Assembly: GCA_021787435.1 (NCBI GenBank)
Contig: JAJYLY010000008.1
Location: forward strand, 70,319-119,215
Direction: 5' to 3'
DNA from: Pseudomonadota bacterium
Lineage (GTDB): Bacteria > Pseudomonadota > Gammaproteobacteria > Burkholderiales > Gallionellaceae
Length of the DNA: 48,897 bases
Shown: positions 1 through 9,970 of the stretch, in pieces
Position numbering within the stretch: position 1 is the stretch's first letter
Layout of the letters: every line of letters starts with the position of its first letter
Notes under the pieces: model-generated
Database searches by the model: none
What the model saw: only the letters and a program-made list of their open reading frames with translations
What the model was told of the DNA's origin: nothing
Program-made: the position numbers and the translations under genes

Positions 1-278
1 GCTTCGACAAACGCACCACAACCCAAGCTTGGGCATATCTTTTGCAACGTGTGCATGCACTGTTTCCCGACTGGCCATCTCCTATCAAACACTGGGCGGG
101 CCTGCGCCCTGGCTCTCCAGACAACATCCCCACCATAGGGCGCCACCCCCATCTTCTCAATCTGTATGCCAATTGCGGGCACTTTCGTTATGGCGTGACC
201 ATGTCACCAGCCAGCGCAAAACTGTTGCTGGACTCAATCGACGGCCACCCTGACCCTACCTATCGCTGGCGCGAGTAA
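1..278 (+). CDS. thiO: Glycine oxidase / D-amino-acid oxidase family, C-terminal part (ThiO-like)
   Basis: The gene runs in from the left edge and only about 91 C-terminal residues are visible, ending in TAA at 276-278. The segment WAGLRPGSPDNIPTIGRHP, followed by LYANCGHFRYGVTMSPASA, is the typical C-terminal FAD-binding end of DAO-family flavoenzymes, where the GHxRxG-like turn contacts the flavin. In bacteria the closest match to this pattern is glycine oxidase ThiO, which oxidises glycine to iminoacetate for the thiazole half of thiamine. The N-terminal Rossmann motif lies outside the window, so the exact member (ThiO or another DAO) cannot be fixed. Frame 3 is open from the first base. 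It is followed by a hairpin with a T-run and by a degenerate hydrogenase fragment, so this appears to be the last gene of its unit. Confidence 0.72.
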   Translation, partial: FDKRTTTQAWAYLLQRVHALFPDWPSPIKHWAGLRPGSPDNIPTIGRHPHLLNLYANCGHFRYGVTMSPASAKLLLDSIDGHPDPTYRWRE

Positions 279-357
279 ATAATTACTGGAAACTGCTGTA
301 TGGCCCACATGCTTTAAGCAATTTGCACAAATACGCTACACTAGCAAATTAGCTGAT

Positions 358-374
358 AAAGGCAGTGCTTTTTT
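358..374 (+). terminator. Possible intrinsic terminator after thiO-like gene
   Basis: AAAGGC-AGT-GCTTTT can fold into a six-pair stem (one G-U pair) with a three-base loop and runs directly into further T residues. It lies about 80 bp after the stop of the plus-strand glycine-oxidase gene. The stem is short, so the call is tentative. Confidence 0.3.
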
Positions 375-430
375 CATCGTGCGTATCTGGGCAATTTCAG
401 ACATGCACCAATAGGAAGCCTATCCTACCT

Positions 431-571
431 ATGAAAACCGCCACACATCCTGGTAAGCTGCGGCGCATCGCCGTCGCCCCATTGTCGCATGTGGAAAGCC
501 ACGACTAGGTCACCATTTTGCTCGACGACAAGAATCGGGGGCATCAGGTGCGATTTCATGTCGTCGAATGA
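431..571 (+). pseudogene. Relic of NiFe-hydrogenase large-subunit N-terminus
   Basis: From ATG at 431, preceded by a purine-rich AGGAAG at 411-416, the frame reads 25 residues to TAG at 506-508. It continues in the same frame for 20 more residues to TGA at 569-571. The two halves contain RRIAVAPLSHVESHD and VTILLDDKNRGHQVRFHVVE. Together they match the N-terminal pattern of NiFe-hydrogenase large subunits (HoxH-like consensus PxxRVEGHGKVTIxLD....VRxHxVEFRGFE). Homology stops exactly where FRGFE should follow; the L1 cysteine motif and everything after it are missing. The nonsense codon, the altered RVEGH (HVESH) and the truncation mark it as dead. No small-subunit gene is visible. A chance match is possible because the segment is short, but the order and spacing of conserved positions argue against it. 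Confidence 0.6.
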
Positions 572-625
572 TCGTAATTATTTCTTCGATTGACACGTTC
601 CCCCTGCACCACGTCTACGCACGGC

Positions 626-2035
626 TTACTGTTTCCCGTAAAGCTTGCGGCCGCGTATGCGCGCCCTGTGTGCAGCGCGCTGCTCGGCCTCAGTAAGCGC
701 TCTGGGCTTTTTTCCCTCAAAAGGATTCTTGCTCGAGTTATACTGGATTTTAAGCGGCGTACCCTGCAGCCTGAAAATTTCGGCAAAACTGCGCTCAAGA
801 TAACGCGTATAGCTCGCCGGAACATTGTCCAGGCCGCTGCCGTGTATCACGATCAGCGGCGGGTTGCTGCCTCCTTGGTGGGCATAGCGCATCTTGGGCA
901 GAAATCGTCCGACCTTTGGCGGTGCTTGCTTCTCTATCGCGCCGATCAGCGCACGGGTGAGCTTGGGTGTAGAAAGCTTTGCCATCGCGGCCTCATAAGC
1001 CTCATCCACTGATTTCAAAACATTGGCGATGCCGTTGCCGTTCAGCGCCGAGATGTAATGGCGTTTGGCGAAACCCAAAAAATGCAGTTTTCGTTCGATG
1101 TCATTCTTGACCATCTCGCGCTGGTGATTGTCCAGCCCATCCCACTTGTTGACGGCCAGTACCAGCGCACGGCCGGCCTGTAACACGAAGTCGGCGACAT
1201 GCGCATCCTGTTCGGTGATCTGATCCTTTGCGTCCACCACCAGCACTACCACATTGGCGTCTTCTATCGCCTGCATGGTCTTGATGACAGAGAACTTCTC
1301 AATCGCCTCATCGACCTTGCCGCGGCGGCGCACCCCTGCTGTGTCTATAATGGTATACTGTTTGCCATCGCGCTCAAAGTCGATATAGATGGAATCGCGG
1401 GTCGTGCCCGGCTGATCGAAAGCGATTACGCGCTGCTCTCCCAAGATCGCATTGACCAGCGTGGATTTCCCGACATTGGGACGCCCCACGATCGCAAGCT
1501 TCGGGGGTTTGTCCTCCCGGGCCGTTTCCTCTTCAACCTCGTCTGGAAATTTTTCCAGCGCAATTTCAATGATTTCTTCGACATGATCGCCATGTGCGGA
1601 CGAAATCGGATAGGGTTCTCCGAGTCCCAACTCGAAAAACTCGGCGGTAACGCGCGCGCGCGCCATGCCCTCGGTCTTGTTCACCAGTAAGAGTATCGGC
1701 TTTCCGGTCTTGCGCAACTCGGCAGCGATGATCAGATCCTGAGGCATACAGCCAGCTCTGCCATCCACCAGGAACAGCACTGCGTCCGCCTCATCGACAG
1801 CCTGGCGGCTTTGCCTTGCCATCTCGAACATGATGCCATCTTTTGCAACAGGCTCGAGCCCGCCTGTATCGACAACCAGATATGGGCGCTCGCCCACCCG
1901 CCCTCTCCCGTAGTGGCGATCGCGGGTGAGTCCGGGCAGATCGGCGACCAGCGCATCACGACTGCGTGTCAAGCGGTTGAACAGTGTGGACTTACCCACA
2001 TTAGGACGGCCAACCAATACAAGTGTGGGTAACAT
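626..2035 (-). CDS. der: Ribosome-assembly GTPase Der (EngA)
   Basis: This is a double-GTPase protein of 469 aa, the usual Der length. Two G domains in tandem each carry GRPNVGKST (residues about 9-17 and 180-190), with DTGG/DTAG switch II motifs and NKT/NKWD specificity motifs. A C-terminal KH-like domain ends in a basic tail, [13 protein letters not shown]. Der binds the 50S precursor and is needed for large-subunit maturation. The start is placed at ATG 2033-2035 ([16 protein letters not shown]); a longer reading frame would overlap bamB and add 30 residues unlike the family. It is the last gene of the conserved minus-strand run that begins at ndk and follows bamB by about 34 bp, the usual order in beta- and gammaproteobacteria. 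Confidence 0.97.
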   Translation of the reverse strand: MLPTLVLVGRPNVGKSTLFNRLTRSRDALVADLPGLTRDRHYGRGRVGERPYLVVDTGGLEPVAKDGIMFEMARQSRQAVDEADAVLFLVDGRAGCMPQDLIIAAELRKTGKPILLLVNKTEGMARARVTAEFFELGLGEPYPISSAHGDHVEEIIEIALEKFPDEVEEETAREDKPPKLAIVGRPNVGKSTLVNAILGEQRVIAFDQPGTTRDSIYIDFERDGKQYTIIDTAGVRRRGKVDEAIEKFSVIKTMQAIEDANVVVLVVDAKDQITEQDAHVADFVLQAGRALVLAVNKWDGLDNHQREMVKNDIERKLHFLGFAKRHYISALNGNGIANVLKSVDEAYEAAMAKLSTPKLTRALIGAIEKQAPPKVGRFLPKMRYAHQGGSNPPLIVIHGSGLDNVPASYTRYLERSFAEIFRLQGTPLKIQYNSSKNPFEGKKPRALTEAEQRAAHRARIRGRKLYGKQ

Positions 2036-2069
2036 TTTTTTAACTTTGAATTTCCAATGGTCCGTTGCG

Positions 2070-3209
2070 CTATTGAACAGACAGGGAGTAAATAATGCCG
2101 CTCTGTGTTTGCAGCAGCATGCCATTATCCATTTCGACAGGCATCACGTCGGAAGTGCTACCATCAAGCCTGATACGCGCAACAAGATGCCCGTCGGCGC
2201 GGCTTAAACCGTGCAAATAACCTTCATAGTCTCCCACCACCACGACATCACTCTGTGCAAACGGCATGGATACGTCGCGCAGCAACAGATCTTCATTTTT
2301 CCATACCGTGCTACCGCTGTCTTTATCGAGCGCCATCACCATCCCTTGTGAGTCTGTGAGATAAATATTCTTGCGCAGTACAAACAATCCCTTGTTGCTT
2401 GCAATCTCGCGAGTCCAGAGCGGGCTGCCCTGATCCGCATCATAACAGGCCATGCGTCCCTGAAAAGCAATCGCACATACTTCGTTATCGCTGACCATCG
2501 GATTGCTGGTGATGTCGCTGATGCGCTCTAACTCCGTATTGCCTCGCGGCTGGGACACCGTGTTCTCCCATACTTCAGATCCGTCCGCAAGCCTGATGGC
2601 GACTAGCTTCCCTCCTGCAAAACCCACATAGGCCACGCCGCGATGCACCGTGACACCCGCATGGCTGCGCACAATCAACGAAGGCAAAGTGTGGTCATAT
2701 GACCAGCGCTGTTTACCATCGGTCTCGCTCAAAGCGGTAATGCGGCCGTCTCCGGTGCGCACGATAACTAGTCCGTCGGCGACTTGCGGAATGCTCAACA
2801 CTTCACTGGATACAAACTGTTTCCAGCGCAATTTACCATCCTCACCAAAGGCCTCGATCTCCCCCTTGTCGCTGCCTATCAGCACCAATCCATCTCCAGT
2901 GCCAACTCCGGCTGACACCGGCATTTTGCTGTTCACATGCCAGACTTCATTGCCAGTTTTACGATCCAGACGTGTTATTTCACCCTTGGCCGACACGCCA
3001 TAAACCGCATCGTCGGTCAGCGCAGGTTGAAGCGCATGTCCCCCCGTATCTCCAACCTTGCTGTGCCAGCGTTCAACAAACTTTTCTGTGGCATGAAATT
3101 CGACCAATGGGGTAGGCTGAGGGCCAGTCTTGTCCTTGCCAAACCAACCTTTGATCGTTGAGCAGCCACTGATGGACAGCAACACGAGCAGCAGGCTGAT
3201 CACTTTCAT
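2070..3209 (-). CDS. bamB: Outer-membrane assembly lipoprotein BamB
   Basis: The product is 379 aa. It starts with a lipoprotein signal peptide ([16 protein letters not shown]; lipobox ending at Cys16), followed by repeated PQQ-type beta-propeller blades: [48 protein letters not shown] and [15 protein letters not shown]. Length and architecture match BamB (YfgL), the propeller lipoprotein of the BAM complex that helps fold outer-membrane beta-barrels at the inner face of the outer membrane. Its start overlaps the stop of the preceding TPR gene by 4 bp (ATGA-type coupling), and der follows. The der-bamB-yfgM-hisS order independently supports the name. Confidence 0.95.
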   Translation of the reverse strand: MKVISLLLVLLSISGCSTIKGWFGKDKTGPQPTPLVEFHATEKFVERWHSKVGDTGGHALQPALTDDAVYGVSAKGEITRLDRKTGNEVWHVNSKMPVSAGVGTGDGLVLIGSDKGEIEAFGEDGKLRWKQFVSSEVLSIPQVADGLVIVRTGDGRITALSETDGKQRWSYDHTLPSLIVRSHAGVTVHRGVAYVGFAGGKLVAIRLADGSEVWENTVSQPRGNTELERISDITSNPMVSDNEVCAIAFQGRMACYDADQGSPLWTREIASNKGLFVLRKNIYLTDSQGMVMALDKDSGSTVWKNEDLLLRDVSMPFAQSDVVVVGDYEGYLHGLSRADGHLVARIRLDGSTSDVMPVEMDNGMLLQTQSGIIYSLSVQ

Positions 3210-3844
3210 TTGACTGCCCCGAGTGCGTCCATTTTCATCTGAACGAGATTCCGATAATTGTTTTTGCTATCCAGCTTGTCGTAAGCCTGCTGGTATGCGG
3301 CACGCGCCTCGGCAGGCTTTCCTTCAGCTGCCAGCACATCCCCCTTCATGTCCAAATACAGTGCATCGAATGAAGCCGGATGCTTTTCATCAAGCCATTT
3401 CAGCGCGCCTTTATCGTCTTTCGCATCCAACAGAAGAGAGGCCATGCGCAGCACTGCGACGCTTTTCAAGCCATCTTCTCTCGCGTGGTCGATTACCCAT
3501 TGCAACTGCGCCTTGGCACGCGTCACGTCCTTGTCCGCCTCGTTCACTTGGGCTGCAATGAGCGCAGCACGCGGCGCATAAGCTGTGCCCGAATATTTAT
3601 CCATCACCGCCGCTGCAGCATCGTTGACCCTTTTGGCATCGTTGCTTGAAAGCTGATCGACAAACTGCTGGTAGAGTGTGGCCGCTTGGCTAGCCTGGTT
3701 GTTCTGATAAGACTGCCAGCCGCGCCAGCCTAGCACGCCAACCAAAACGGCAATCGCAATGCCCAGCACCCAGTTGCTGTTGTCCTTCCACCATGCCTTG
3801 AGCATGTCGATCTGTTCCTGTTCCTGCAAATCCAAAGCTGCCAT
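3206..3844 (-). CDS. yfgM: YfgM-like TPR protein, SecYEG-associated
   Basis: This 212-aa protein has a short cytoplasmic N-terminus (EQEQIDMLKAWWKDN), one transmembrane helix at about residues 25-45 (WVLGIAIAVLVGVLGWRGW) and a periplasmic TPR-like domain rich in Ala and Gln. Length, topology and position between hisS and bamB are those of YfgM, an ancillary SecYEG/PpiD-associated factor. The start lies 5 bp after the hisS stop and the stop overlaps bamB by 4 bp, so hisS, yfgM and bamB are probably translated from one message. Function is transferred from the family; nothing in the sequence shows a catalytic role. Confidence 0.88.
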   Translation of the reverse strand: MAALDLQEQEQIDMLKAWWKDNSNWVLGIAIAVLVGVLGWRGWQSYQNNQASQAATLYQQFVDQLSSNDAKRVNDAAAAVMDKYSGTAYAPRAALIAAQVNEADKDVTRAKAQLQWVIDHAREDGLKSVAVLRMASLLLDAKDDKGALKWLDEKHPASFDALYLDMKGDVLAAEGKPAEARAAYQQAYDKLDSKNNYRNLVQMKMDALGAVK

Positions 3845-3849
3845 GATTT

Positions 3850-5124
3850 CTACTCCTGCTTAATTAATGTATTAATTGTGGCAAGCATGTCCTTAATGCT
3901 CACCCGCATTTGGTTTCCGCCCCGCATGGGCTTGACGCTAACCTCGTTTGCCTGCGCCTCGTCGTCCCCTATCACCACCGACACCAGCGCCCCGCTGGAA
4001 TCGGCTCTTTTCATCTGCGACTTGAAACTGCCTCCTCCGCAATGCAATATCGCGCGAAGATTTCCATCACGCAACCGTTCTGCAACCTGACTTGCCAGTG
4101 TGTTGGCCAATTCACCTTGATGCACCACATACACGTCGACATCATATCCCGGAGGCACCATGCCTGCTTCATGCATCAACACCAGCAGACGCTCGACACC
4201 CATCGCAAAACCCATCGCGGGTGCTGGTTTTCCGCCTATCTGCTCTATCAGTCCGTCATAACGGCCGCCTGCACAAATGGTGCCCTGCGCGCCCAAGCGG
4301 GTCGTGACCCATTCGAATACGGTACGGTTGTAGTAATCCAAGCCTCGCACTAGGCGCGTGTTGATCTCGAAGGCAACGCCATGTCTCTTCAGCATGTCCT
4401 GCAAAGCGGCGAAATGCGCAAGCGCATCATCGCCCAGCTCATCCATCAGCTTCGGTGCGGCCTCAATCAACTCCTGCATCGCAGGGTTTTTGCTGTCCAG
4501 GATGCGCAGTGGGTTGGTGTGCAGTCGGCGCTTAGCCTCCTCGTCAAGCAGGCCTTGATGATGCTCGAAATGCGCAATCAGCTTTGAGCGATGCCTGTGT
4601 CTTGCATCCGCATCTCCCAGCGTGTTCAATTGCAGCGTCACATCGCTTAACCCAAGTTTCTTCCATAGCCTTGCGCACATCAGTATCTGTTCGGCATCCA
4701 TGTCCGGGCCTGCAAACCCCAACGCCTCCACACCCACCTGATGAAACTGGCGGTATCTGCCTTTTTGCGGACGCTCGTGGCGAAACATCGGCCCGCTGTA
4801 ATATAAGCGTTGCGGGGCGTTATACAGCAGATTGTGTTGCAGCACCGCGCGCACGCAGGATGCGGTTCCTTCAGGGCGCAACGTCAGATGATCGCCGTTG
4901 AGGCTATCCTCGAAACTGTACATTTCCTTTTCAACGATATCGGTGACCTCACCGATCGCGCGCTTGAAAAGCGCAGTGGGCTCGACCAGCGGCATGCGGA
5001 TGTTGCGATAGCCATAGCTCGCCAGCCAGTCACGCACCACTTCCTCGAACCACAACCAGAGTCTTGCCTCTTCCGGCAAAATGTCATTCATGCCGCGCAC
5101 GGCTTGTACTGTTTCATTGCTCAT
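3850..5124 (-). CDS. hisS: Histidyl-tRNA synthetase
   Basis: This class II aminoacyl-tRNA synthetase has 424 aa, the normal bacterial HisRS length. Visible features are the N-terminal [10 protein letters not shown], motif 2 with [19 protein letters not shown], the histidine-binding [15 protein letters not shown] and [13 protein letters not shown], motif 3 [15 protein letters not shown], and a C-terminal anticodon-binding domain starting near VDVYVVHQG. It charges tRNA-His in the cytoplasm. The gene sits 48 bp downstream of ispG and just before yfgM in a conserved cluster. A hairpin of 12-bp arms lies in the ispG-hisS gap. Confidence 0.97.
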   Translation of the reverse strand: MSNETVQAVRGMNDILPEEARLWLWFEEVVRDWLASYGYRNIRMPLVEPTALFKRAIGEVTDIVEKEMYSFEDSLNGDHLTLRPEGTASCVRAVLQHNLLYNAPQRLYYSGPMFRHERPQKGRYRQFHQVGVEALGFAGPDMDAEQILMCARLWKKLGLSDVTLQLNTLGDADARHRHRSKLIAHFEHHQGLLDEEAKRRLHTNPLRILDSKNPAMQELIEAAPKLMDELGDDALAHFAALQDMLKRHGVAFEINTRLVRGLDYYNRTVFEWVTTRLGAQGTICAGGRYDGLIEQIGGKPAPAMGFAMGVERLLVLMHEAGMVPPGYDVDVYVVHQGELANTLASQVAERLRDGNLRAILHCGGGSFKSQMKRADSSGALVSVVIGDDEAQANEVSVKPMRGGNQMRVSIKDMLATINTLIKQE

Positions 5125-5145
5125 AAATAAACCAACTTATAGCCT

Positions 5146-5176
5146 GTAGCCTGTAGCAATTTTTGCCACAGGCTAC
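5146..5176. repeat. Inverted repeat with heptamer units between ispG and hisS
   Basis: GTAGCCTGTAGC (5146-5157) and GCCACAGGCTAC (5165-5176) are inverted copies with one mismatch around a 7-base loop. The right arm covers the ispG stop codon. The left side also contains two tandem AGCCTGT heptamers (from 5141). No T-run follows in the direction of transcription, so it is more likely a small palindromic repeat or a processing/attenuation hairpin than a standard terminator. Confidence 0.55.
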
Positions 5177-6417
5177 GCGCCACATGCTTCTTTCCTCACG
5201 TATTTTTTTGCCACATAGTCATCCACGATGCTGGTGAATTCCTCGGAAATATTTTCACCGCGCAGGGTCATCGCTTTTTCGCCATCTATGTAAACAGGCG
5301 CAGCAGGTGTCTCTCCCGTGCCGGGCAGGCTGATGCCGATGTTCGCGAGTTTGCTCTCGCCGGGTCCGTTTACTACGCATCCCATCACCGCAACCGTCAT
5401 GTTTTCCACGCCTTCATACTGCTCCCGCCAGATCGGCATCTGCATGCGCAAATGATCTTGTATGCGCCGCGCGAGTTCCTGAAAAAAACTGCTGGTGGTA
5501 CGACCGCAACCGGGACATGCAGTAACCATGGGAGCGAAGGCGCGCAATCCCATAGTCTGCAATATCTCCTGCCCTACCAGCACTTCAGTCGTCCGGTCGC
5601 CGCCTGGCTCAGGCGTCAACGAAATCCTGATCGTATCGCCTATGCCTTCCTGCAGCAGGACCGACAATGCTGCGGTGGATGCGACAATGCCCTTGGAACC
5701 CATGCCGGCCTCGGTTAAACCCAGATGCAATGCATAATCGCACTGCTTGGATAACTGCCTGTATACCGCAATCAGATCCTGCACCTCGCTAACCTTGCAT
5801 GAGAGCACGATGCGGTTCTTCGCCATACCCAGTGCTTCTGCGCGCTGTGCACTTTGCAACGCGGAGGCAATCAATGCGGCGCGCGTGACTTCCTTGACAT
5901 CCTTTGGCTTTGCAAGCCTTGCATTCTCGTCCATCATGCGCACCACGAGCTTCTGGTCCAGGCTCCCCCAGTTCACCCCGATGCGCACCGGCTTGTCATA
6001 GCGTATTGCGGTTTCGATCATGATCGTAAAAGGATCTTCCTGCTCGCGACTGCGCCCAACATTACCAGGATTGATTCGATACTTCGCAAGCGCCTTTGCG
6101 CAGTCAGGATACTCGGTCAGTAATCGGTGTCCGTTGTAATGAAAATCCCCCACCAGCGGCACATGACAGCCCAGCACATCGAGCCTGCTCCTGATATTCG
6201 CAACCTGTGCTGCGGCTTCCGGCGTATTGACCGTGATCCGCACCAGTTCAGAACCTGCGCGGGCCAGCTCCATGACTTGTTTTGTGGTTGCACTCACATC
6301 AGCCGTATCGGTATTGGTCATAGACTGCACGACGATGGGCGCACCCGCCCCCATCATCACTTGCCCAACAAACACCCGTTGCGACGGGCGGCGCTTGATG
6401 ACGTCCATACCGGTCAT
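5173..6417 (-). CDS. ispG: 4-hydroxy-3-methylbut-2-en-1-yl diphosphate synthase IspG (GcpE)
   Basis: This 414-aa iron-sulfur enzyme belongs to the MEP isoprenoid pathway and converts MEcPP to HMBPP. Family segments include the N-terminal [30 protein letters not shown] and, in the C-terminal part, the [4Fe-4S]-binding CPGCGRTT and CVVNGPGES cysteines. The 4-bp overlap with rodZ upstream fixes the start near 6417, although Met4 is equally possible. It is part of the pilW-rodZ-ispG-hisS arrangement common in beta- and gammaproteobacteria. Confidence 0.96.
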   Translation of the reverse strand: MTGMDVIKRRPSQRVFVGQVMMGAGAPIVVQSMTNTDTADVSATTKQVMELARAGSELVRITVNTPEAAAQVANIRSRLDVLGCHVPLVGDFHYNGHRLLTEYPDCAKALAKYRINPGNVGRSREQEDPFTIMIETAIRYDKPVRIGVNWGSLDQKLVVRMMDENARLAKPKDVKEVTRAALIASALQSAQRAEALGMAKNRIVLSCKVSEVQDLIAVYRQLSKQCDYALHLGLTEAGMGSKGIVASTAALSVLLQEGIGDTIRISLTPEPGGDRTTEVLVGQEILQTMGLRAFAPMVTACPGCGRTTSSFFQELARRIQDHLRMQMPIWREQYEGVENMTVAVMGCVVNGPGESKLANIGISLPGTGETPAAPVYIDGEKAMTLRGENISEEFTSIVDDYVAKKYVRKEACGA

Positions 6418-7229
6418 TCCAGCGTCAGGCGCGCCACATCGCTGCCAGCATTAATGTAAGGATTAAGATTCACCGGCTTGTCTTTATAAAACAAACGAAC
6501 CGCCTGGGCATGGCCTATCACCAACGTAAAAGGCGCATCCCCATCTAGGCGCAATTCGCTGCCAGCCAAATTAACCTGCTTTGAGAGCGTCTTGCCGTAT
6601 TTGTCCTTGATTTCCACCCAGCATTCCTTGTCAAAAATCAGCCGCAACGTCGCCATCTCATGAACGGGGTTGACGGTCCCCGGCACAGTGGTGGTAACGG
6701 GAATTGCAACTGGGACGGATGACACGGGTACTTCAGGCACGCGGGATTTTTCAAGCGCGGGCAACGGCAGCGGCGTGGTTGTCAGCGTCGCGTCAGGCTT
6801 TATAACTGAATGATGTGGCATTTTGGCCTGCCATAATGAAAATCCGGCAATCAACAGCACGACCAGAAGTGCTGCGAGCAGCAGATTAACGTTCTGGCGG
6901 CGCGCCGATTTTGCAGTGGGGAAAGCAGTCTCAAGCTGATTCGGCTCTGTTCTTACCTGAGTGACTTGCGCTTCTGGCAGGTGTGCCAGCAATGCCTGCT
7001 CATCCATCTGCAAAAGCCTGGCATAACTGCGCACAAAACCGCGCAGAAAAGCGATCTCGGGCAAGGCCTTGAAATCATTTTCTTCCAGTGCAACGACCTG
7101 ACGGTGCGAAAGCTTGATCTTGCCAACCACATCGTCGATGCTAAATCCCATGCTTACACGTCGCTCGCGCAACAGATGTCCGATCAAAGGCCGTTCTACT
7201 TGCTCCGGATTATTTTCCTGTTCCATCAT
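6414..7229 (-). CDS. rodZ: RodZ-like cell-shape protein (HTH plus DUF4115)
   Basis: This 271-aa protein has an N-terminal Cro/CI-type helix-turn-helix ([20 protein letters not shown] to [12 protein letters not shown]). A basic linker RSARRQNVN precedes one transmembrane helix ([18 protein letters not shown], about residues 135-152). A Pro/Thr-rich periplasmic spacer and a C-terminal beta-rich DUF4115 domain ([18 protein letters not shown]) follow. This layout is RodZ, which links MreB filaments to the elongation machinery. Four-bp overlaps with both pilW and ispG indicate tight translational coupling. Confidence 0.92.
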   Translation of the reverse strand: MMEQENNPEQVERPLIGHLLRERRVSMGFSIDDVVGKIKLSHRQVVALEENDFKALPEIAFLRGFVRSYARLLQMDEQALLAHLPEAQVTQVRTEPNQLETAFPTAKSARRQNVNLLLAALLVVLLIAGFSLWQAKMPHHSVIKPDATLTTTPLPLPALEKSRVPEVPVSSVPVAIPVTTTVPGTVNPVHEMATLRLIFDKECWVEIKDKYGKTLSKQVNLAGSELRLDGDAPFTLVIGHAQAVRLFYKDKPVNLNPYINAGSDVARLTLE

Positions 7230-7981
7230 TCACCGCGCGACAACAGTTGGGCTTCATGCGAATCCGGATAACGTCCCCGCAAAAGCAAAGAATAACTTCC
7301 TTCAGCATTCTTGTCCCCGATGCGACGGGCGATGCGTATGCCAAGCCAGAGCTGTTCTGCCGTCAAGTTGTCGCTGTTTGCGCTGTCGCTGACAAAGCGT
7401 GCAAAATACTTCTGCGCCCCCTGATAATCCCCTATTGTGAATTTCAGTTCAGCCATCGCCAACAGCGCCTGCGGCATTCCAGGACGGGCATGCAAGGCTT
7501 GCAGCATATAATCTTCAGCCTCCTGATTTTTTCCTGCCTTCTGCGAACACAGCCCTGCGTTCAAATAAGCAACCTCGGGCGTGGCATACAGAGGATTCTT
7601 CACGGCTGCCATGAATTGCTTTATAGACTCCTGTTCGCGGCCACGCTGACACAGAAACCATCCATAGTTGTTGTGCGTTTCTGAATCCATACTGTCTATG
7701 CGCAGGCTTTGCATGAAGTTTTCTTCCGCTTCCTTATCCTCATGCAGCGCCATATGGATCAACCCGCGCACATCATAAGCCGGTGCATAGCTCGGGTTCG
7801 CTTTCAACGCCACATCGATCTCGGACAACGCGATGGCCATCTGATTCCGCTGGTAATACATACCTGCCAGTTCCGTGTGCAGCTTCGCACTTCTTTTCTC
7901 GCGATCACGGGTCTGCTTGATGCTTTCACCCGAACACCCGGCCAGCAACATTGCCATCAATACCAGCATGAAGATCTTCAT
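7226..7981 (-). CDS. pilW: Type IV pilus biogenesis/stability lipoprotein PilW (PilF)
   Basis: This 251-aa lipoprotein has the signal peptide [16 protein letters not shown] (lipobox LLAGC). It is followed by TPR repeats of the type [38 protein letters not shown] and [20 protein letters not shown]. Length and position directly after rlmN match PilW/PilF, the pilotin-like TPR lipoprotein needed for PilQ secretin multimers and type IV pili. No other pilus gene is in the window. It overlaps rlmN and rodZ by 4 bp each. Confidence 0.92.
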   Translation of the reverse strand: MKIFMLVLMAMLLAGCSGESIKQTRDREKRSAKLHTELAGMYYQRNQMAIALSEIDVALKANPSYAPAYDVRGLIHMALHEDKEAEENFMQSLRIDSMDSETHNNYGWFLCQRGREQESIKQFMAAVKNPLYATPEVAYLNAGLCSQKAGKNQEAEDYMLQALHARPGMPQALLAMAELKFTIGDYQGAQKYFARFVSDSANSDNLTAEQLWLGIRIARRIGDKNAEGSYSLLLRGRYPDSHEAQLLSRGE

Positions 7982-9069
7982 CTATCCACCTCGTCTTTTT
8001 GTAATACTGTGCTGGTGCGGCGCGTCTTATCCAGCACCTTGCCTGCCAGCTGTCCGCATGCGGCCGCGATATCGTCCCCGCGCGTTTTGCGCGTAGTCGT
8101 AATGATGTCCGCCTGCATCAGCACATCCTTGAAACGCGAGATAGCATCCGGCCTTGAACGACTGTAATGCGTCTGTGGAAACGGATTGAATGGAATCAGA
8201 TTGATCTTGCATGGCACATCGATCATAAGCTTCACCAGTTCATGCGCCTGCTGCACAGTATCATTCACGCCGTCTAACATCACATATTCGAACGTGATGA
8301 AATCGCGCGGTGCACGCTCAAGGTAGCGCCTGCAGGCAGACAGCAGTTCTTTTAGCGGATATTTCTGATTGATCGGCACCAGCCTGTCGCGCAGCGTATC
8401 GTTAGGCGCATGCAATGACACCGCCAATGCGACTGGGCAGTCCTCGCGCAACCTGTCCATCGCAGGCACGATGCCGGAAGTCGAAACCGTCACACGGCGG
8501 CGCGACAAACCATATGACTGGTCGTCGAGCATCAGGCGCAATGCGCTCACCGTATTACTGTAATTCAGAAGCGGCTCGCCCATGCCCATCATCACCACGT
8601 TGCTGATCGCCCAGTTGCCTTCGCTATTCCTGCCCAGCCGATGGTTTGCCCACCACAGCTGGCCGATGATTTCCGCAACACTCAGGTTGCGGTTGAAACC
8701 CTGCTTGCCTGTCGAGCAGAACGAGCAGTCTAAAGCGCATCCGGCTTGCGAGGAAATGCACAGCGTGCCGCGGCTCTCCTCAGGGATATACACCGCCTCG
8801 ACCGCATTGCCCGTGCCGACATTCAAAAGCCATTTGCGCGTACCGTCGTCCGAAATCTCTTCTTTCAAGATATCCGGCACGGTGATGGTTGCACATTGCG
8901 ACAATTTTTCCCGCAACGCGGCTGCAATGTCTGTCATTGCAGAAAAATTGGACTCCCCGGCCTGGTATATCCAGCGCAAAAGCTGCTTGGCACGAAATGG
9001 CTTCTCGCCCATCTCCGTGAGATAGGCAGTAAGCGCATGAGCGTCCAGATCGAGAAGGTTTTGTTGCAT
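7978..9069 (-). CDS. rlmN: Dual-specificity 23S rRNA/tRNA adenine-C2 methyltransferase RlmN
   Basis: This 363-aa radical-SAM methyltransferase has the CxxxCxxC cluster at residues 111, 115 and 118 ([15 protein letters not shown]). The GMGEPLLNY motif and [16 protein letters not shown] region are typical of RlmN, and a C-terminal Cys ([13 protein letters not shown]) corresponds to the methyl-carrying Cys. It methylates A2503 of 23S rRNA and A37 of some tRNAs. It lies 7 bp after ndk and overlaps pilW by 4 bp. Confidence 0.96.
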   Translation of the reverse strand: MQQNLLDLDAHALTAYLTEMGEKPFRAKQLLRWIYQAGESNFSAMTDIAAALREKLSQCATITVPDILKEEISDDGTRKWLLNVGTGNAVEAVYIPEESRGTLCISSQAGCALDCSFCSTGKQGFNRNLSVAEIIGQLWWANHRLGRNSEGNWAISNVVMMGMGEPLLNYSNTVSALRLMLDDQSYGLSRRRVTVSTSGIVPAMDRLREDCPVALAVSLHAPNDTLRDRLVPINQKYPLKELLSACRRYLERAPRDFITFEYVMLDGVNDTVQQAHELVKLMIDVPCKINLIPFNPFPQTHYSRSRPDAISRFKDVLMQADIITTTRKTRGDDIAAACGQLAGKVLDKTRRTSTVLQKDEVDR

Positions 9070-9076
9070 TGCAAAT

Positions 9077-9502
9077 TTATCGTGAATAAACGTTCATCGC
9101 AGGAAAGAAATAGGCGATTTCTACGGCTGCTGTTTCAGGCGCATCGGAACCATGCACTGCATTTGCATCGATGCTGTCGGCAAAATCGGCACGGATAGTG
9201 CCCTTGTCTGCCTTCTTGGGATCCGTAGCCCCCATCAGCTCGCGGTTCTTCAGGATTGCGCCCTCGCCCTGTAAAACCTGAATCATCACCGGACCTGAAA
9301 TCATGAAAGTCACCAAATCGTTGAAAAACGGGCGCGCCGCATGCACCGCATAAAAACCTTCCGCCTCGCAACGTGACAGGTGCACCATACGCGCAGCAAT
9401 TACCTTGAGGCCTGCGCCTTCAAAACGGGAATAGATCTGACCGATGACATTTTTTGCAACCGCATCAGGTTTGATGATAGACAGAGTACGTTCAACAGCC
9501 AT
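9077..9502 (-). CDS. ndk: Nucleoside-diphosphate kinase
   Basis: This 141-aa enzyme is of standard bacterial length. It carries [16 protein letters not shown] at the N-terminus and the active-site histidine in [12 protein letters not shown], and exchanges gamma-phosphates between nucleoside triphosphates and diphosphates. The chosen ATG (9500-9502) has a GGAGAA ribosome site 7 bases upstream; a longer frame to 9556 adds 18 residues not seen in the family. It is the first gene of the long minus-strand cluster ndk-rlmN-pilW-rodZ-ispG-hisS-yfgM-bamB-der. Confidence 0.96.
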   Translation of the reverse strand: MAVERTLSIIKPDAVAKNVIGQIYSRFEGAGLKVIAARMVHLSRCEAEGFYAVHAARPFFNDLVTFMISGPVMIQVLQGEGAILKNRELMGATDPKKADKGTIRADFADSIDANAVHGSDAPETAAVEIAYFFPAMNVYSR

Positions 9503-9617
9503 GCTAAATTCTCCAAGAGTTTTTAATGAAATGCGACCTTGAATTGTATCAGACATTGCCTTTCCTGTCGCACATCCAGTGAATCCGGTGAATCAGACCA
9601 GTCGTCATGCAAAATAG

Positions 9618-9645
9618 AGTTTCTGATTTGCAAAAAATATGTCAA
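9618..9645 (-). promoter_or_regulatory. Possible sigma-70 promoter for the ndk cluster
   Basis: On the minus strand a perfect TTGACA (9645-9640) is followed after 16 bases by GAAACT, a poor -10 box, roughly 115 bp before the ndk start, inside an AT-rich stretch. The -35 match is good, but the weak -10 makes this a tentative call. Confidence 0.25.
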
Positions 9646-9676
9646 AATTTTCTAAAAATGAATTCAATAAAACCTA

Positions 9677-9769
9677 ATGACCATTCTTAATCTAATTGTC
9701 GCTGACTCGGCAATCTACGCCTCAAAAGAAGCCGGACGTAATCGCGTCACCTCCTACCCGCTGAAATAA
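9677..9769 (+). pseudogene. Relic of a GGDEF (diguanylate cyclase) C-terminus
   Basis: A 30-codon frame contains ADSAIYASKEAGRNRVTSY, which matches the last helix and strand of GGDEF domains (consensus ADxALYxAKxxGRNRV), and then stops. Nothing upstream in any frame resembles the rest of a cyclase, and the flank is AT-rich. It therefore looks like the leftover 3' end of a deleted gene rather than a functional peptide. Apart from this piece and a possible promoter, I see nothing convincing in 9503-9970. Confidence 0.6.
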
Positions 9770-9970
9770 CAGCCCGCCTGATCGAGCCTTTTTAACAGGT
9801 TCGTTGCGCCGCCGGTAAAGTTTCTTCGAAATATGCCGATATCAGCGATAGATGCGCAGCGACAAGCTGCCGCCCTGACCGGGAGCAACGATCATCAACA
9901 CAACAATCAACAAAGCCGGCTTTGCACATTCATGCTCCATCGCACGCCCGCGCCTTAAAAAGCCGACCCG

